NCBI GenBank assembly: GCA_029781135.1
Contig: JAKOXH010000071.1
Span: forward strand, 62,001-126,000
Source of the DNA: Planctomycetota bacterium
Lineage (GTDB): Bacteria; Planctomycetota; Planctomycetia; Pirellulales; Lacipirellulaceae
DNA length: 64,000 bases
Reading direction: 5' to 3'
The notes beneath the pieces are model-generated. The model did not search any database. It was not told the origin of the DNA and saw only the letters and a list, made by a program, of their open reading frames with translations. The position numbers were made by a program, and so were the translations under genes. Position 1 is the first letter of the stretch, and each line of letters opens with the position of its first letter. Below are positions 44,846-53,751 of this stretch, one piece after another.

Positions 44846-45972
44846 CTCCCTGCACGTTTGTCGATGGTGCGAGCCTGATATGCCGCGGCGCGTTGCATGC
44901 CGGCGTCGATTATTTCGTGGGCTACCCCATCACGCCGGCCTCGGGCATCTGTCAACAGATGATTGAGTGCGGCGTGGGTATGCCTGCGTCGGACGAGATC
45001 ACGGCCTTGCAGTACCTCATCGGCGCGTCGCTCAACGGCCATAAGGCGATGACGGCCACCTCCGGCCCGGGTTTTATGCTGATGTCCGAGGGCATTGGCG
45101 CGGCGCTCGCCATGGAGGTGCCGCTGACCATCGTGCTGGTGCAGCGGTTGGGGCCGGCGACCGGCTCGGCCACGGCCAATGCCCAGGGCGATGTATTGTT
45201 GGTGGGCAATATTGTGTCGGGTGGATTTATCGTGCCGACCATCTGCCCATCGACGTTGGAAGAGTGCGTGGAAATGACCGTTCATGCTGTCAACATCTCT
45301 CAGTTGTTGCGCATTCCGGTGGTGCTGCTCACCGAGAAGTCGATGGTGCTCGGCAAACGCTCGGTTGCGATCGACGATTTGATTTATCCTGAACCGCAGT
45401 CGTCGTCGCGATTTGACGGCGCTGCCGAACGGTTCAAGCCGTATGGCGATCTCGATGCCCGCGAAGTGCCGCCGTTTCAGCCCTTGGGTACGCCGCGCCC
45501 GCAAGTTCGTGTGACGGCTTCGACGCACAACGAGGAGGGGCTCATCGCGCGCTTCAACGAATCGGTGCGGCTGAACACCGAGCGGCTGCTGGTGAACAAG
45601 AGCCTGGACCTCTTCCCCGCGGCCGTTCGCGATTTGCAGCCCGGCGCAACGACGCTGGTAATCTCCTATGGCTACACCGCGTATGCCGCTAAGGAGGCGG
45701 TGAGGAATTTGCGTGCTCGCGGACAGGCGGTTTCACTCTTAATTGTCCGGACGATCTTTCCCGTGCGCGTCGACGATATTCGTTCTGCACTGGCGGGCGT
45801 CGAGCGCGTCGTAATTGCTGAAGAAAACCTGACTGGGCTGTATCGCAAGGCCTTGTTAGCTGAGGATACATTTCGAGGATGTGCGGTCGATGTGGTCGGT
45901 GTTCATGTGATGGGGCGGCCTATCACTCCTGAAGAAATTGAAGCAGCCTGCAACGGCGCCGTGGCGGGATGA
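44842..45972 (+). CDS. korA: 2-oxoacid:ferredoxin oxidoreductase, alpha subunit
   Basis: A protein of 376 residues. YFVGYPITPASGICQQMIE and SGPGFMLMSEGIG are the pyrimidine-binding domain of the KorA/PorA alpha chain. The C-terminal part (TLVISYGYTAYAAKEAV, then LLIVRTIFPVRVDDI, then VVIAEENLTG) is domain II. It has no fused gamma domain. It would cleave a 2-oxoacid with CoA to acyl-CoA and CO2, reducing ferredoxin. It overlaps gcdH by four bases and the beta-gamma gene follows at once. The substrate is not readable, but the neighbour suggests 2-oxoadipate or 2-oxoglutarate. Confidence 0.88.
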   Translation: MTPCTFVDGASLICRGALHAGVDYFVGYPITPASGICQQMIECGVGMPASDEITALQYLIGASLNGHKAMTATSGPGFMLMSEGIGAALAMEVPLTIVLVQRLGPATGSATANAQGDVLLVGNIVSGGFIVPTICPSTLEECVEMTVHAVNISQLLRIPVVLLTEKSMVLGKRSVAIDDLIYPEPQSSSRFDGAAERFKPYGDLDAREVPPFQPLGTPRPQVRVTASTHNEEGLIARFNESVRLNTERLLVNKSLDLFPAAVRDLQPGATTLVISYGYTAYAAKEAVRNLRARGQAVSLLIVRTIFPVRVDDIRSALAGVERVVIAEENLTGLYRKALLAEDTFRGCAVDVVGVHVMGRPITPEEIEAACNGAVAG

Positions 45973-45982
45973 GGATGCGATC

Positions 45983-47254
45983 GTGAAAGATTCGCCTGCA
46001 TTTGCTACCGACGCGAAGAACCCGTGGTGCGATGGCTGTGGCCACTCGCCCGTCACGCGCGTTCTCCAAGAGACGCTGGCCCAGCATTTTGATCCAAGCA
46101 ATGTGGTGCTGGTGACGGATATTGGCTGCATCGGCATGGCCGACAGTTTGTTCACGTGCCACACGGTGCATGGTCTGCACGGGCGGGCGCCGGCGCTGGC
46201 CGCGGGCATCGCCATGACCAGAAACGATCAGTCGCTTAAAGTCGTGGTGATGATGGGCGACGGCGGCGCGGCGATTGGCCTGCAGCACATTCTGGAATGT
46301 GCCCGGCTGAATCAGAACCTCACGTTGATCGTGTGCAACAACCAGACCTATGGGATGACGGGTGGGCAGCAATCGGCATACACGCTGCCCGGCGTTCGCA
46401 CGTCCACATCGCCTCATGGAGTTCAAGAGACGCCGTTTGACTTGTGTCGGCTGCTCGAGGGTTTTGACGTGCTGCGGGCGAGAACTGCCGCGACGGCCCA
46501 CGAGTTGCCCGAGTACCTGACGCAATGCTTGCGTCACAACGGCTTCTCGATGTTGGAGACGCTCAATTACTGCCCCTCGTACACGGGCAAGTTCAATCCC
46601 GAGACACTGACTCCGAAAGCGATGCGCGATTTCTTCGCGGCGCACGGCCTGGAACTCGGCATGTGGCCGGCGGCAACTGCAAGACCATCCTATCGTTTTA
46701 GCCCGACGCTCCAGCCTGCCGCACTGGCTTCCATCATCCCAAAATACTCTCATGGTTTGACAAAGCCCGTTCAAATTTTGTTGGCCGGTTCGGCGGGCGG
46801 CGGCGTGCAAAGTGCTGCGGAGATTTTTGCCCAGGGGGCGATTCTCAGTGGGCTGCACGTTGCGTTTCGGGGCGAATACCCGGTAACGGTCGGCAAGGGG
46901 TTTTCGACGGCGATTTTGGTGTTGTCGCCCGAGCCGATTCTTTCAACGTCCCAAGAACATGGCGACCTGGCCTTGGTCGTCTCGGCCGATGGATTGGCAT
47001 TCACGCGAAACGACCTACCGAAGCATGCCAGCGTTGCTGTCGATCAATCGTTGGAGACGCCCGACTTCGCGGCGACTAAGATCGACTTCCGGCAATTCGG
47101 CACACGGCAGGCCGCGCTCGCAGCGCTGATTTGGGCATTGCAACAGTACCATTACTACCCGCTGGCGGCGATGCGTGAAGCGATCGACGCGGTACGTTCC
47201 AACCGGGTGCGAGAAAGCTGTCATGCGACTTTGGAGAAATTAGGGCGGCTATAA
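45983..47254 (+). CDS. korB: 2-oxoacid:ferredoxin oxidoreductase, fused beta-gamma subunit
   Basis: A protein of 423 residues. The beta part (1 to about 265) has the cluster cysteines in NPWCDGCGHSPV, the ThDP motif MMGDGGAAIGLQHI to NNQTYGMTGGQ, and another Cys in LNYCPSY. The C-terminal 165 residues (LLAGSAGGGVQSAAEIFAQGA, then EYPVTVGKGFSTAILVLS) are a gamma domain, normally separate or fused to alpha. No ferredoxin-like delta subunit is present. GTG 45983 follows GAGG by 8 bases; ATG 45938, inside korA, is the alternative start. With korA it forms a complete enzyme. Confidence 0.85.
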   Translation: MKDSPAFATDAKNPWCDGCGHSPVTRVLQETLAQHFDPSNVVLVTDIGCIGMADSLFTCHTVHGLHGRAPALAAGIAMTRNDQSLKVVVMMGDGGAAIGLQHILECARLNQNLTLIVCNNQTYGMTGGQQSAYTLPGVRTSTSPHGVQETPFDLCRLLEGFDVLRARTAATAHELPEYLTQCLRHNGFSMLETLNYCPSYTGKFNPETLTPKAMRDFFAAHGLELGMWPAATARPSYRFSPTLQPAALASIIPKYSHGLTKPVQILLAGSAGGGVQSAAEIFAQGAILSGLHVAFRGEYPVTVGKGFSTAILVLSPEPILSTSQEHGDLALVVSADGLAFTRNDLPKHASVAVDQSLETPDFAATKIDFRQFGTRQAALAALIWALQQYHYYPLAAMREAIDAVRSNRVRESCHATLEKLGRL

Positions 47255-47295
47255 TTGGGGCAGAACTGCTCAGTAGAAAACTAGGTCGTCCTGGT

Positions 47296-47366
47296 GTGGG
47301 AGGCGTCTCCGACGCCGATTTCGCTTGGAGATTGAGGACGTCATCGGCCTCGGAGAGGCCTCCCAC
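47296..47366. repeat. 71-bp palindromic repeat, family A, full copy
   Basis: Same arms as at 2362-2432 (GTGGGAGGCGTCTCCGACGC at the left), in the same orientation, 41 bases after the korB stop. The central 20-odd bases differ between copies. Confidence 0.85.
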
Positions 47367-47826
47367 AGGTGGTTTTCTACTGAGCAGGTAAGAACTCTTC
47401 TTTCGACTTTGCTGGATGCTCGGCATTATCCTTCTGGCTAACGACTAACAGCTAACGACTAACGACTTTCTCAAAAAATGATGGGCCCATTGGGGCGTCG
47501 GTCATAATTGAGCGGGCGCGCATGATCCGCCGGCGGCGGATGGCAACGAGTTCGGGACCGAGTTTCCACCCGTGCGAATGCGGCTCTGCGCCGCGGGACC
47601 GGGGTGTCTGGCTGACGGAGGTTTCAGCGGTGGTGGCCGCGCTGCGGCTCCGATCCGCGAGGTCGCCAACTGACATTGTCCCGGCGAGACGTCTGCTTGG
47701 CAGAAACTGCGCCCGCACGGTCATTTGTGAAGGCGACTCTAACACAGGTCGTGGCACAAAAGCAAGGAAATAGTGGAAAAGTTTTCAGTGGCCGGATTTG
47801 TAGCGGAATTTGCGGTGTGCGGAGCA
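47367..47826. other. Gene-free stretch with TAACGAC phrase repeats
   Basis: CTAACGACTAACAGCTAACG and more of the same near 47437-47466; the same phrase occurs near 5101. A reverse-strand open frame at 47452-47757 has no protein-like features. Confidence 0.5.
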
Positions 47827-47900
47827 CGTAGGTCAGACTTCAGTCTGACCGTTGGAACAGTCAATCGTCATGAAGCGGTCAGGCTAAAGCCTAACCTACG
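47827..47900. repeat. Family B palindromic repeat, inverted pair
   Basis: CGTAGGTCAGACTTCAGTCT (from 47827) and its inverted partner ending GCCTAACCTACG (to 47900). Each is a hairpin, with a 26-base centre. Single units occur at 7434 and 12647. Confidence 0.7.
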
Positions 47901-47943
47901 CACACGGGCAATCTTACTCAGTGGCAGCGGTGTTGTTAGCCCC

Positions 47944-48141
47944 GGAGGGGCGACGGCATGTAGCCAGGGCCGCGAGGCCCTGGAAATGATCACCGGCGGA
48001 TCCTAAGCCCCGGAGGGGCGACAGTGGATCGGTACGGTGGATTGGGCTCGCTGTCGCCCCGCTGGGGCTTTTCATTACAGGTTGACCTAGTCCAGGGGCT
48101 GACGCCCCTGGCTACACGACTTGACCCCTCCGGGGCCAATC
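47944..48141. repeat. GCCCCGGAGGGGC-type repeat cluster
   Basis: AGCCCCGGAGGGGCGAC twice in direct orientation (about 47939 and 48005) and in inverted variants (CTGTCGCCCCGCTGGGGC, then CCCCTCCGGGGC), with two CCAGGGGC/GCCCCTGG inner hairpins. It fills the gap before the prs 3' end. Confidence 0.7.
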
Positions 48142-48218
48142 ACATCGCCGCGTGCCAAGACTCCACAAGCTACCGGCTGAATTCCCGGCTTTGCCCACAA
48201 GCCGACGGCAGCAATTCA

Positions 48219-48249
<31 letters not shown>

Positions 48250-48267
48250 GCACGTGTCAATAACGGA

Positions 48268-49212
48268 TTACCGAAACAGCCGGCTGACGGATTCGTTGCG
48301 GTGGATGCGTTTGATGGCTTCGCCGAGGAGCGGGGCGACGCCTAGGATTTTTGTTGGGGGCAGAATTTGGTCGTCGCGCAGCGGAATCGAGTCGGTGACG
48401 ACCAGGCTGGAAAGGTTCGCTGCCTTGAGCCGCTCGATGGCCGGGCCGCAGAAGACGGCGTGCGTGGCGGCGACGTGGACTTCTTTCGCGCCGTGTTCGT
48501 GGAGCACCTTGGCGGCCCCGGTGATCGAGCCGGCCGTGCTGATCATGTCGTCGAACATGAGGGCGACCTTGCCTTCGACCTGGCCGCCCAGAATGTGGGC
48601 CTGCACGGTGGTGTCGGCGCTCATGCGGCGTTTGTCGATGATCGCGACGGTGCCGCCGATGCGCTTGGCATGGCCGAGCGCGCGCTTGATGCTGCCTTCA
48701 TCGGGGCTGACGATCACGACGTTCGTCAGATCGATGCCGGCGTGCAGGAAGTGGTCGTTGAGGACCGGCGCGGCGTACAAATGATCCACGGGCACATCGA
48801 AGAAGCCTTGAATCTGGGCGGCGTGCAAATCCATCGCCAGCACGCGGTTGGCGCCGGCGCGGGTAATCAGGTTGGCGACGAGTTTCGCCGTGATCGGCAC
48901 GCGGCCTTCGTCCTTGCGATCTTGCCGGGCGTAGCCGAAGTACGGCATGACGGCCGTGATGCGTTCGGCGCTGGCCCGCAGCGCGCAATCGATCATCACC
49001 AAGAGCTGCATGATGTTCTCATTCACGGGCGGGCAGGTGGGTTGAATGAGAAACACATCGCGGCCGCGGATATCCTCCATGATCTTGCAGGAGATTTCGC
49101 CGTCGGGGAATTTGCCGAGGGCGACTTCGCCCAGCGGCACGCCGAGGTAGTCGGTGATTCGCCGGGCAAGTGGCGGGTTGGACGTGCCGCTGAAGATTTT
49201 GAGATCGGTCAT
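48268..49212 (-). CDS. prs: Ribose-phosphate pyrophosphokinase
   Basis: Makes PRPP from ribose 5-phosphate and ATP for nucleotide, His and Trp synthesis. It has 314 residues, the normal length. DLKIFSGTSNPPLARRI starts the protein. PYFGYARQDRKDEGRVPI is the ATP-binding flexible region, VLAMDLHAAQIQGFF the metal/ATP site, and DDMISTAGSITGAA the PRPP-binding loop. ATG 49212 is fixed by the family start. The glmU-like gene lies 246 bases upstream on the same strand. Confidence 0.97.
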   Translation of the reverse strand: MTDLKIFSGTSNPPLARRITDYLGVPLGEVALGKFPDGEISCKIMEDIRGRDVFLIQPTCPPVNENIMQLLVMIDCALRASAERITAVMPYFGYARQDRKDEGRVPITAKLVANLITRAGANRVLAMDLHAAQIQGFFDVPVDHLYAAPVLNDHFLHAGIDLTNVVIVSPDEGSIKRALGHAKRIGGTVAIIDKRRMSADTTVQAHILGGQVEGKVALMFDDMISTAGSITGAAKVLHEHGAKEVHVAATHAVFCGPAIERLKAANLSSLVVTDSIPLRDDQILPPTKILGVAPLLGEAIKRIHRNESVSRLFR

Positions 49213-49394
49213 GGGGAGGCGGGGGCTGGGGACTGGGGGCTGGGGACTGCCGTTCGCGAACTTTTTGACTGGCTGGGTGGCATGGCCTCGGAGGTACTCC
49301 GACGTGGCCATGTTAATTGAGGGATTCCATGCTCACGCTGCGCGAGAGCATGCCACCCATCGTACTGCGTTTGAAAAACTGATCGGCCGTTGGC

Positions 49395-49449
49395 GGGCGG
49401 TGCCCACCCTACAAAAGATCATGGTGGGTGGGCGGTGCCCACCCTACAA
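49395..49449. repeat. Direct pair of GGGCGGTGCCCACCC units
   Basis: GGGCGGTGCCCACCCTACAA occurs at 49395-49414 and again at 49430-49449. Each is a small hairpin and is related to 34347-34370. A GGGGGCTGGGGACTG phrase run lies nearer prs, around 49215-49250. Confidence 0.7.
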
Positions 49450-49458
49450 GCATTTAGT

Positions 49459-50217
49459 CTACTGTCTGCAATCCGTCGTCCTCAACCTGTGCATTTCGGC
49501 TTCGACGGCGGCCAGCTCTTCCGGGGTGTTGATGCTCAACGCTTCGCTAGGTTTCAGCACGCACAAAGCGTCGACGCGTTCCCCGGATTTTTTGAGCACG
49601 CCAGGGCAATCGGTGAGGTAGTATTCGCCTTGCTCGTTGTGCACATTCAATTGCTCGAGCGAAGCAAGCAACGCACTTGGGCGGAACACGTAGGTACTAA
49701 GATTGACCTCGGTAATCAGCTTTTGTTCGGGGGTTGCATCGCGTTCTTCCACAATTCCCTGGAATTCGCCGGCCGAGTTGCGAATAATGCGGCCCAAGCC
49801 GGTGGGGTTTTCCTTTGTGCCTGTCCCCAGCAGACAGGCTGGCTGGCGTGCCTCATACTTTTCCAACAACGACTTCAGCGAATCGGCTCGCACCATAGGC
49901 GAGTCACCGGCGAGTATGACTACCGGCCCCTGTTGCTTGAGGAGCCAATCGCGGCACATCATTACGGCGTGCCCGGTGCCCAACTGCTCGGTTTGGACGG
50001 CGAACTCGACATCTTTTTCCGCGGCGAGCTCTTTCCGCACCATGTCGGCCTTGTACCCCACAACTGCGACGATCCGCTGGATGCCGGCGGCCCGGATGGC
50101 GGCCGTCACGTAGTGAATCATCGGCCGGCCGCACACGGGTACCAGCACTTTGGGCAGCTCGGTATGCATCCGCTTGCCCTTACCAGCAGCCAAGATGATC
50201 GCGATGGGTTCGGGCAT
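49459..50217 (-). CDS. Nucleotidyltransferase, GlmU N-terminal domain only
   Basis: A protein of 252 residues. IAIILAAGKGKRMHTELPKVL is the sugar-nucleotide pyrophosphorylase signature, and AVQTEQLGTGHAVMM, ILAGDSPMV and EVNLSTYVFR follow GlmU closely. It would make UDP-GlcNAc from GlcNAc-1-phosphate and UTP for envelope synthesis. The left-handed beta-helix acetyltransferase half of bifunctional GlmU (about 200 residues) is absent, so the acetyl step must be done elsewhere. The position before prs matches gcaD-prs of Bacillus. Confidence 0.88.
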   Translation of the reverse strand: MPEPIAIILAAGKGKRMHTELPKVLVPVCGRPMIHYVTAAIRAAGIQRIVAVVGYKADMVRKELAAEKDVEFAVQTEQLGTGHAVMMCRDWLLKQQGPVVILAGDSPMVRADSLKSLLEKYEARQPACLLGTGTKENPTGLGRIIRNSAGEFQGIVEERDATPEQKLITEVNLSTYVFRPSALLASLEQLNVHNEQGEYYLTDCPGVLKKSGERVDALCVLKPSEALSINTPEELAAVEAEMHRLRTTDCRQ

Positions 50218-50544
50218 AGCTGGGAGCCGGTCTTTTCTCTTGCAATCGGGGAATTGGGTGCCGACGAGGCGGCCACTATCTTGGCATGAATTGCGTGATT
50301 CAACTAGTGGAATGATACCTTAGAATATCTGGAAATCCGTGCCTTATCACCCTGAGAATTGACTAGCAGCTGCCGTACCCATTTCGAACGAAATCGATTA
50401 CTCCGTCGAGGGGGCTCGTTGACCCATTTTCGCGGCGTTTTTAGAATGCGAGATTCGCCATAGTCATCGCGTGAGATGTTGGCAAGGCGAACCTTGCTGG
50501 CATGGGCGGCGTCCTTTTGGTTCCTTCCGGGGTGTTGTGCAGCC
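50218..50544. other. Divergent region between the glmU-like gene and argB
   Basis: 327 bases with no gene. An open frame from 50476 in frame with argB reads like a lipoprotein signal (LLAWAASFWFLPGCC), but this is probably chance leader sequence. Confidence 0.4.
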
Positions 50545-51435
50545 GTGGTTCAAGAAGCGATCGAAAAAGCGGACCTCCTCATCGAGGCGATGGGCTGGAT
50601 CCGCCAGTTTCGGGACAAAATCACGGTCATCAAGCTCGGCGGGAGCGTCATGGAGGATCCCGAGTCGCTGCGGCATTTGCTGGTTGATATCGTGTTCATG
50701 GAAACGGTTGGCATGCGGCCGATCGTGGTCCACGGCGGTGGAGCCGCGATTTCGCGCGCGATGACCGAAGCGAAAATTGAGCCGCGGTTCATTCAAGGGC
50801 GGCGGTATACCGACGATGCCACGCTGAAGATTGTCGAAAAGGTGTTGGCGGGCGATATCAATGAGTCGATCGCGGCCCGTATCGAGGAATTCGGCGGCCG
50901 GGCGATGCCGCTAAATTTTGTCGGTGAAGCGAACAACAACGTGCTGTACGGCGAGCGCATTACCTTGCCAGGCGACGATGGCAAGCGCATTGACCTGGGC
51001 CATGTCGGCAAGGTGACGCGCGTCGATCGCGATACGATTGAGAACCTGTGCTATGCGGGGCAGGTGCCGGTGATCCCGTCGATGTGCGAAACCGAGAGCG
51101 GCGAGCGGCTGAACGTGAATGCCGACACGGCCGCGACTGCCGTCGCCCAGGCGCTCGGCGCCGAAAAACTTGTATTTCTAAGCGATGTGAATGGCGTGCG
51201 ACGGGATAAGAATGATCCGAGTACGCTGATCCACTCGCTCACCGCCAAGGAGGCACGCCGACTGATTGCCGAGAAAGCGATTGAGTCGGGGATGATTCCG
51301 AAGGTGGAAGGTTGTTTGGAGACGCTGGAAAAAGGCGTTCGGAAAATTCACATCATCGACGGCCGAATTCGGCATTCGTTGATGCTCGAAATTTACACGA
51401 ACCAGGGTATTGGGACGGAAATTATTGCGTCGTAA
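50545..51435 (+). CDS. argB: Acetylglutamate kinase
   Basis: Phosphorylates N-acetylglutamate, step two of arginine synthesis. It has 296 residues from GTG 50545 (MVQEAIEKADLLIEAMGWIR). TVIKLGGSVM and PIVVHGGGAAIS are the ATP and substrate loops, RLNVNADTAATAVAQALGAEKLVFLSDVNGV is the kinase core, and a Lys lies in GMIPKVEGC. The N-terminal helix is of the length linked to hexameric, arginine-inhibited forms. First gene of argB-argD-argF; 101 bases separate it from argD. Confidence 0.95.
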   Translation: MVQEAIEKADLLIEAMGWIRQFRDKITVIKLGGSVMEDPESLRHLLVDIVFMETVGMRPIVVHGGGAAISRAMTEAKIEPRFIQGRRYTDDATLKIVEKVLAGDINESIAARIEEFGGRAMPLNFVGEANNNVLYGERITLPGDDGKRIDLGHVGKVTRVDRDTIENLCYAGQVPVIPSMCETESGERLNVNADTAATAVAQALGAEKLVFLSDVNGVRRDKNDPSTLIHSLTAKEARRLIAEKAIESGMIPKVEGCLETLEKGVRKIHIIDGRIRHSLMLEIYTNQGIGTEIIAS

Positions 51436-51536
51436 TTGGCGTGGAGCAGGGAGCGTGGAGCAGGGAGCATAGCGATTGATTCTCAAAATGGCTATCGCCA
51501 CGATTTCCTCCTAGAGAATGCTGGAATAGGAGAGCT

Positions 51537-52739
51537 ATGACTACTTTTGCCCAAGGCATGAACCCCGAGACCGCCGAGTTGTTTGCGCGGTATGTGGTGC
51601 CGAATTACACGCGGTTTCCGATTGCCCTGGAATGCGGCGAAGGGTCGTATGTTTGGGACGACCAAGGCCGGCGGTACCTCGATTTTTTTCCAGGGTGGGG
51701 CTGCAACTTGCTGGGGCACTGTCCGCCGCGCGTCGTCGCGGCCATTCAGGATCAGGCCGCCACGTTGATTCACGTGCCAAATACCTGGCACACGGAAGCG
51801 CAGGGTCGCTGGGCGCAGTTGCTTTCCGAGCGAAGTTTTGGCGGCAAGGCGTTCTTCTGCAATTCGGGGGCCGAGGCCAACGAGGGGGCGATCAAGCTGG
51901 CCCGATTGCACGCGACCGATGGCCGTTACAAAGTGATTACTTTCCGCGGCGGCTTCCACGGGCGAACGTACGGCGCGACGAGCGCCACGGCCCAGCCCAA
52001 ATACCACGAGGGCATCGGTCCACTGTTGCCTGGGTTCTCCTACGCACCCTATGGCGATTTAGAAGCCGTGCGGAAACTGATCGATCGCGAGACGTGTGCG
52101 ATCATGATCGAGCCAGTGCAGGGCGAAGGCGGCATTCGCATCCCTCCCGATGGTTTCTTGCAGGGGCTGCGCGAACTCGCGAATGAGCACAAGGTTTTGC
52201 TCATCTTCGATGAAGTACAAAGTGGCTGCGGTCGAACGGGCAAATGGTTTGCATATCAGCACGCGGGCGTAACGCCCGATATCATGACGCTGGCGAAAAG
52301 CCTGTGTGGCGGGGTGGCGGGGGCAGCGCTTTTGACGACGGCGGAAATCGCGACGAGCCTGCGGCCCGGGATGCATGCCGCGACGTTTGGCGGCAACCCG
52401 CTCGCCGCGCGCGCCGGCATTGCCACGATTGAGACCATTGACAACGAGGGGCTGCTGGAACGGGCCGCGCAGTTGGGCGAGCGATTCCGCCAGCGGTTGG
52501 TGCCGCTCGTCGAGGAGTTGCCAAACGTCGCCGAGTTGCGCGTTTGCGGGTTGATGATCGGGCTCGAACTTACGATGGATGGCAGCCCGATTGTCGGTAA
52601 GTGTTTGGAGCGTGGCCTCTTGATCAATTGCACGCAGCAAACCGTGATACGGTTGCTTCCCGCGATGACGCTGGCCGACGAGCAAGTGGACGAGGGCTGT
52701 GAGATTTTGGCTGGTGTGCTTCGGGAAAGTGCGGGATAG
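51537..52739 (+). CDS. argD: Acetylornithine aminotransferase
   Basis: A PLP enzyme converting N-acetylglutamate semialdehyde to acetylornithine. It has 400 residues. NSGAEANEGAIKLAR and the hinge AIMIEPVQGEGGIRI bind the cofactor. The PLP Lys is Lys254 in MTLAKSLCGGV. ATFGGNPLAARAG is the usual C-terminal signature of class III aminotransferases. A hairpin lies between this gene and argF. Confidence 0.95.
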   Translation: MTTFAQGMNPETAELFARYVVPNYTRFPIALECGEGSYVWDDQGRRYLDFFPGWGCNLLGHCPPRVVAAIQDQAATLIHVPNTWHTEAQGRWAQLLSERSFGGKAFFCNSGAEANEGAIKLARLHATDGRYKVITFRGGFHGRTYGATSATAQPKYHEGIGPLLPGFSYAPYGDLEAVRKLIDRETCAIMIEPVQGEGGIRIPPDGFLQGLRELANEHKVLLIFDEVQSGCGRTGKWFAYQHAGVTPDIMTLAKSLCGGVAGAALLTTAEIATSLRPGMHAATFGGNPLAARAGIATIETIDNEGLLERAAQLGERFRQRLVPLVEELPNVAELRVCGLMIGLELTMDGSPIVGKCLERGLLINCTQQTVIRLLPAMTLADEQVDEGCEILAGVLRESAG

Positions 52740-52757
52740 GCGGTGGCATGTGGGTTG

Positions 52758-52779
52758 TGCCGACGGCGAGCCGTCGGCA
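52758..52779. repeat. Perfect hairpin between argD and argF
   Basis: TGCCGACGGC, GA, GCCGTCGGCA: a 10-bp perfect stem with a 2-base loop, 18 bases after the argD stop. It probably belongs to an intergenic repeat family and may modulate readthrough into argF. Confidence 0.65.
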
Positions 52780-52817
52780 TGGAAAGAAGTTATTCGTTTT
52801 CGATTGCGTAGGTTGTC

Positions 52818-53735
52818 ATGCGACATTTGCTCACCCTCACGGATGTTTCCGCGGCGGAAATCCAGCGGATTTTTTCGATCACCGAAGACCTCAAGACGAA
52901 GTTCGCGCAGGGATTGCGTGAGCCCCTGTTGCCAGGGCGAGTGCTCGCTCTGTTATTTGAAAAGCAATCGCTACGGACGCGAGTGAGTTTCGAAGCTGGG
53001 ATGGCAAATCTTGGTGGTAGCAGCCTTATGCTGGGCGACGATGCCGGCTTTGGTAAACGAGAGAGTATGGCCGACTTCGCGCGGGTGCTCAGCGAAATGG
53101 TCGATGTTGTCGTCATTCGGGCGAAGCGTCATGCGACGGTCAAGGAGTTCGCCGAGCACTCGGCCTGCTCCGTAATCAACGGCCTGACCGATTTGGCCCA
53201 TCCCTGCCAGGCGTTGGCGGACTTGTACACCATGCAGGAGCAGTGCGGCACCCTCGCTGGGCTGCACTTGGCCTGGGTCGGCGATGGCAACAACGTCGCG
53301 CGCAGCTTGGTCGAGGCGTGCGGCCACTTAGGAGTGCGAATCACCGTCTGTACTCCGAAGGGCTATGAACTCGATTCACAATTTGTCGCCGATTCGCGGC
53401 GGACCTTTCCGAAGCTGGATCTCACGACGACGCGTGACCCACGCGCGGCGGTGAAGGGCGCCGCAGCTGTTTACACGGATGTGTGGGCCAGCATGGGGCA
53501 GGAGAGTGAACAGGAAAAGCGGAAACGCGACTTCGCCGATTATCGGGTGAACACCGAGCTTATGTCGTATGCGCCGAAGGAGGCTCTGTTCTTGCACTGT
53601 CTGCCCGCGCGGCGCGGCGAAGAGGTGACGGACGAAGTGATGGACAGCCCGCAGAGCGCGGTGGTAGCTCAGGCTGCCAATCGCATGCACGTGCAGAAGG
53701 GCATTTTAGTGTGGCTATTGGCGGCCCAGGCGTAA
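52818..53735 (+). CDS. argF: Ornithine carbamoyltransferase
   Basis: Makes citrulline from ornithine and carbamoyl phosphate. It has 305 residues. The carbamoyl-phosphate motif is SLRTR (Ser51) rather than the common STRTR. AHPCQALADLYT, the ornithine loop DVWASMGQE and FLHCLPARRGEEV (His260, Cys261) support ornithine as substrate rather than acetylornithine. Last gene of argB-argD-argF. Only 16 bases separate its stop from that of the convergent vWA gene. Confidence 0.94.
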   Translation: MRHLLTLTDVSAAEIQRIFSITEDLKTKFAQGLREPLLPGRVLALLFEKQSLRTRVSFEAGMANLGGSSLMLGDDAGFGKRESMADFARVLSEMVDVVVIRAKRHATVKEFAEHSACSVINGLTDLAHPCQALADLYTMQEQCGTLAGLHLAWVGDGNNVARSLVEACGHLGVRITVCTPKGYELDSQFVADSRRTFPKLDLTTTRDPRAAVKGAAAVYTDVWASMGQESEQEKRKRDFADYRVNTELMSYAPKEALFLHCLPARRGEEVTDEVMDSPQSAVVAQAANRMHVQKGILVWLLAAQA

Positions 53736-53751
53736 CTCTCAACTGGGCGAC

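Noticed and set aside
47452..47757. 101-codon reverse open frame before prs
   Set aside because: Arg/Ser-rich, no ribosome site, no family. It lies among repeats.
50476..50544. Possible lipoprotein signal fused to argB
   Set aside because: The leader is in frame by chance. GTG 50545 gives the normal ArgB start, and an exported acetylglutamate kinase makes no sense.
52968..52982. SLRTR in ArgF taken as a sign of an acetylornithine or succinylornithine carbamoyltransferase
   Set aside because: The ornithine-type ASMG loop and HCLPARRGEEV are present and the gene follows argB-argD. The Leu alone does not justify renaming.
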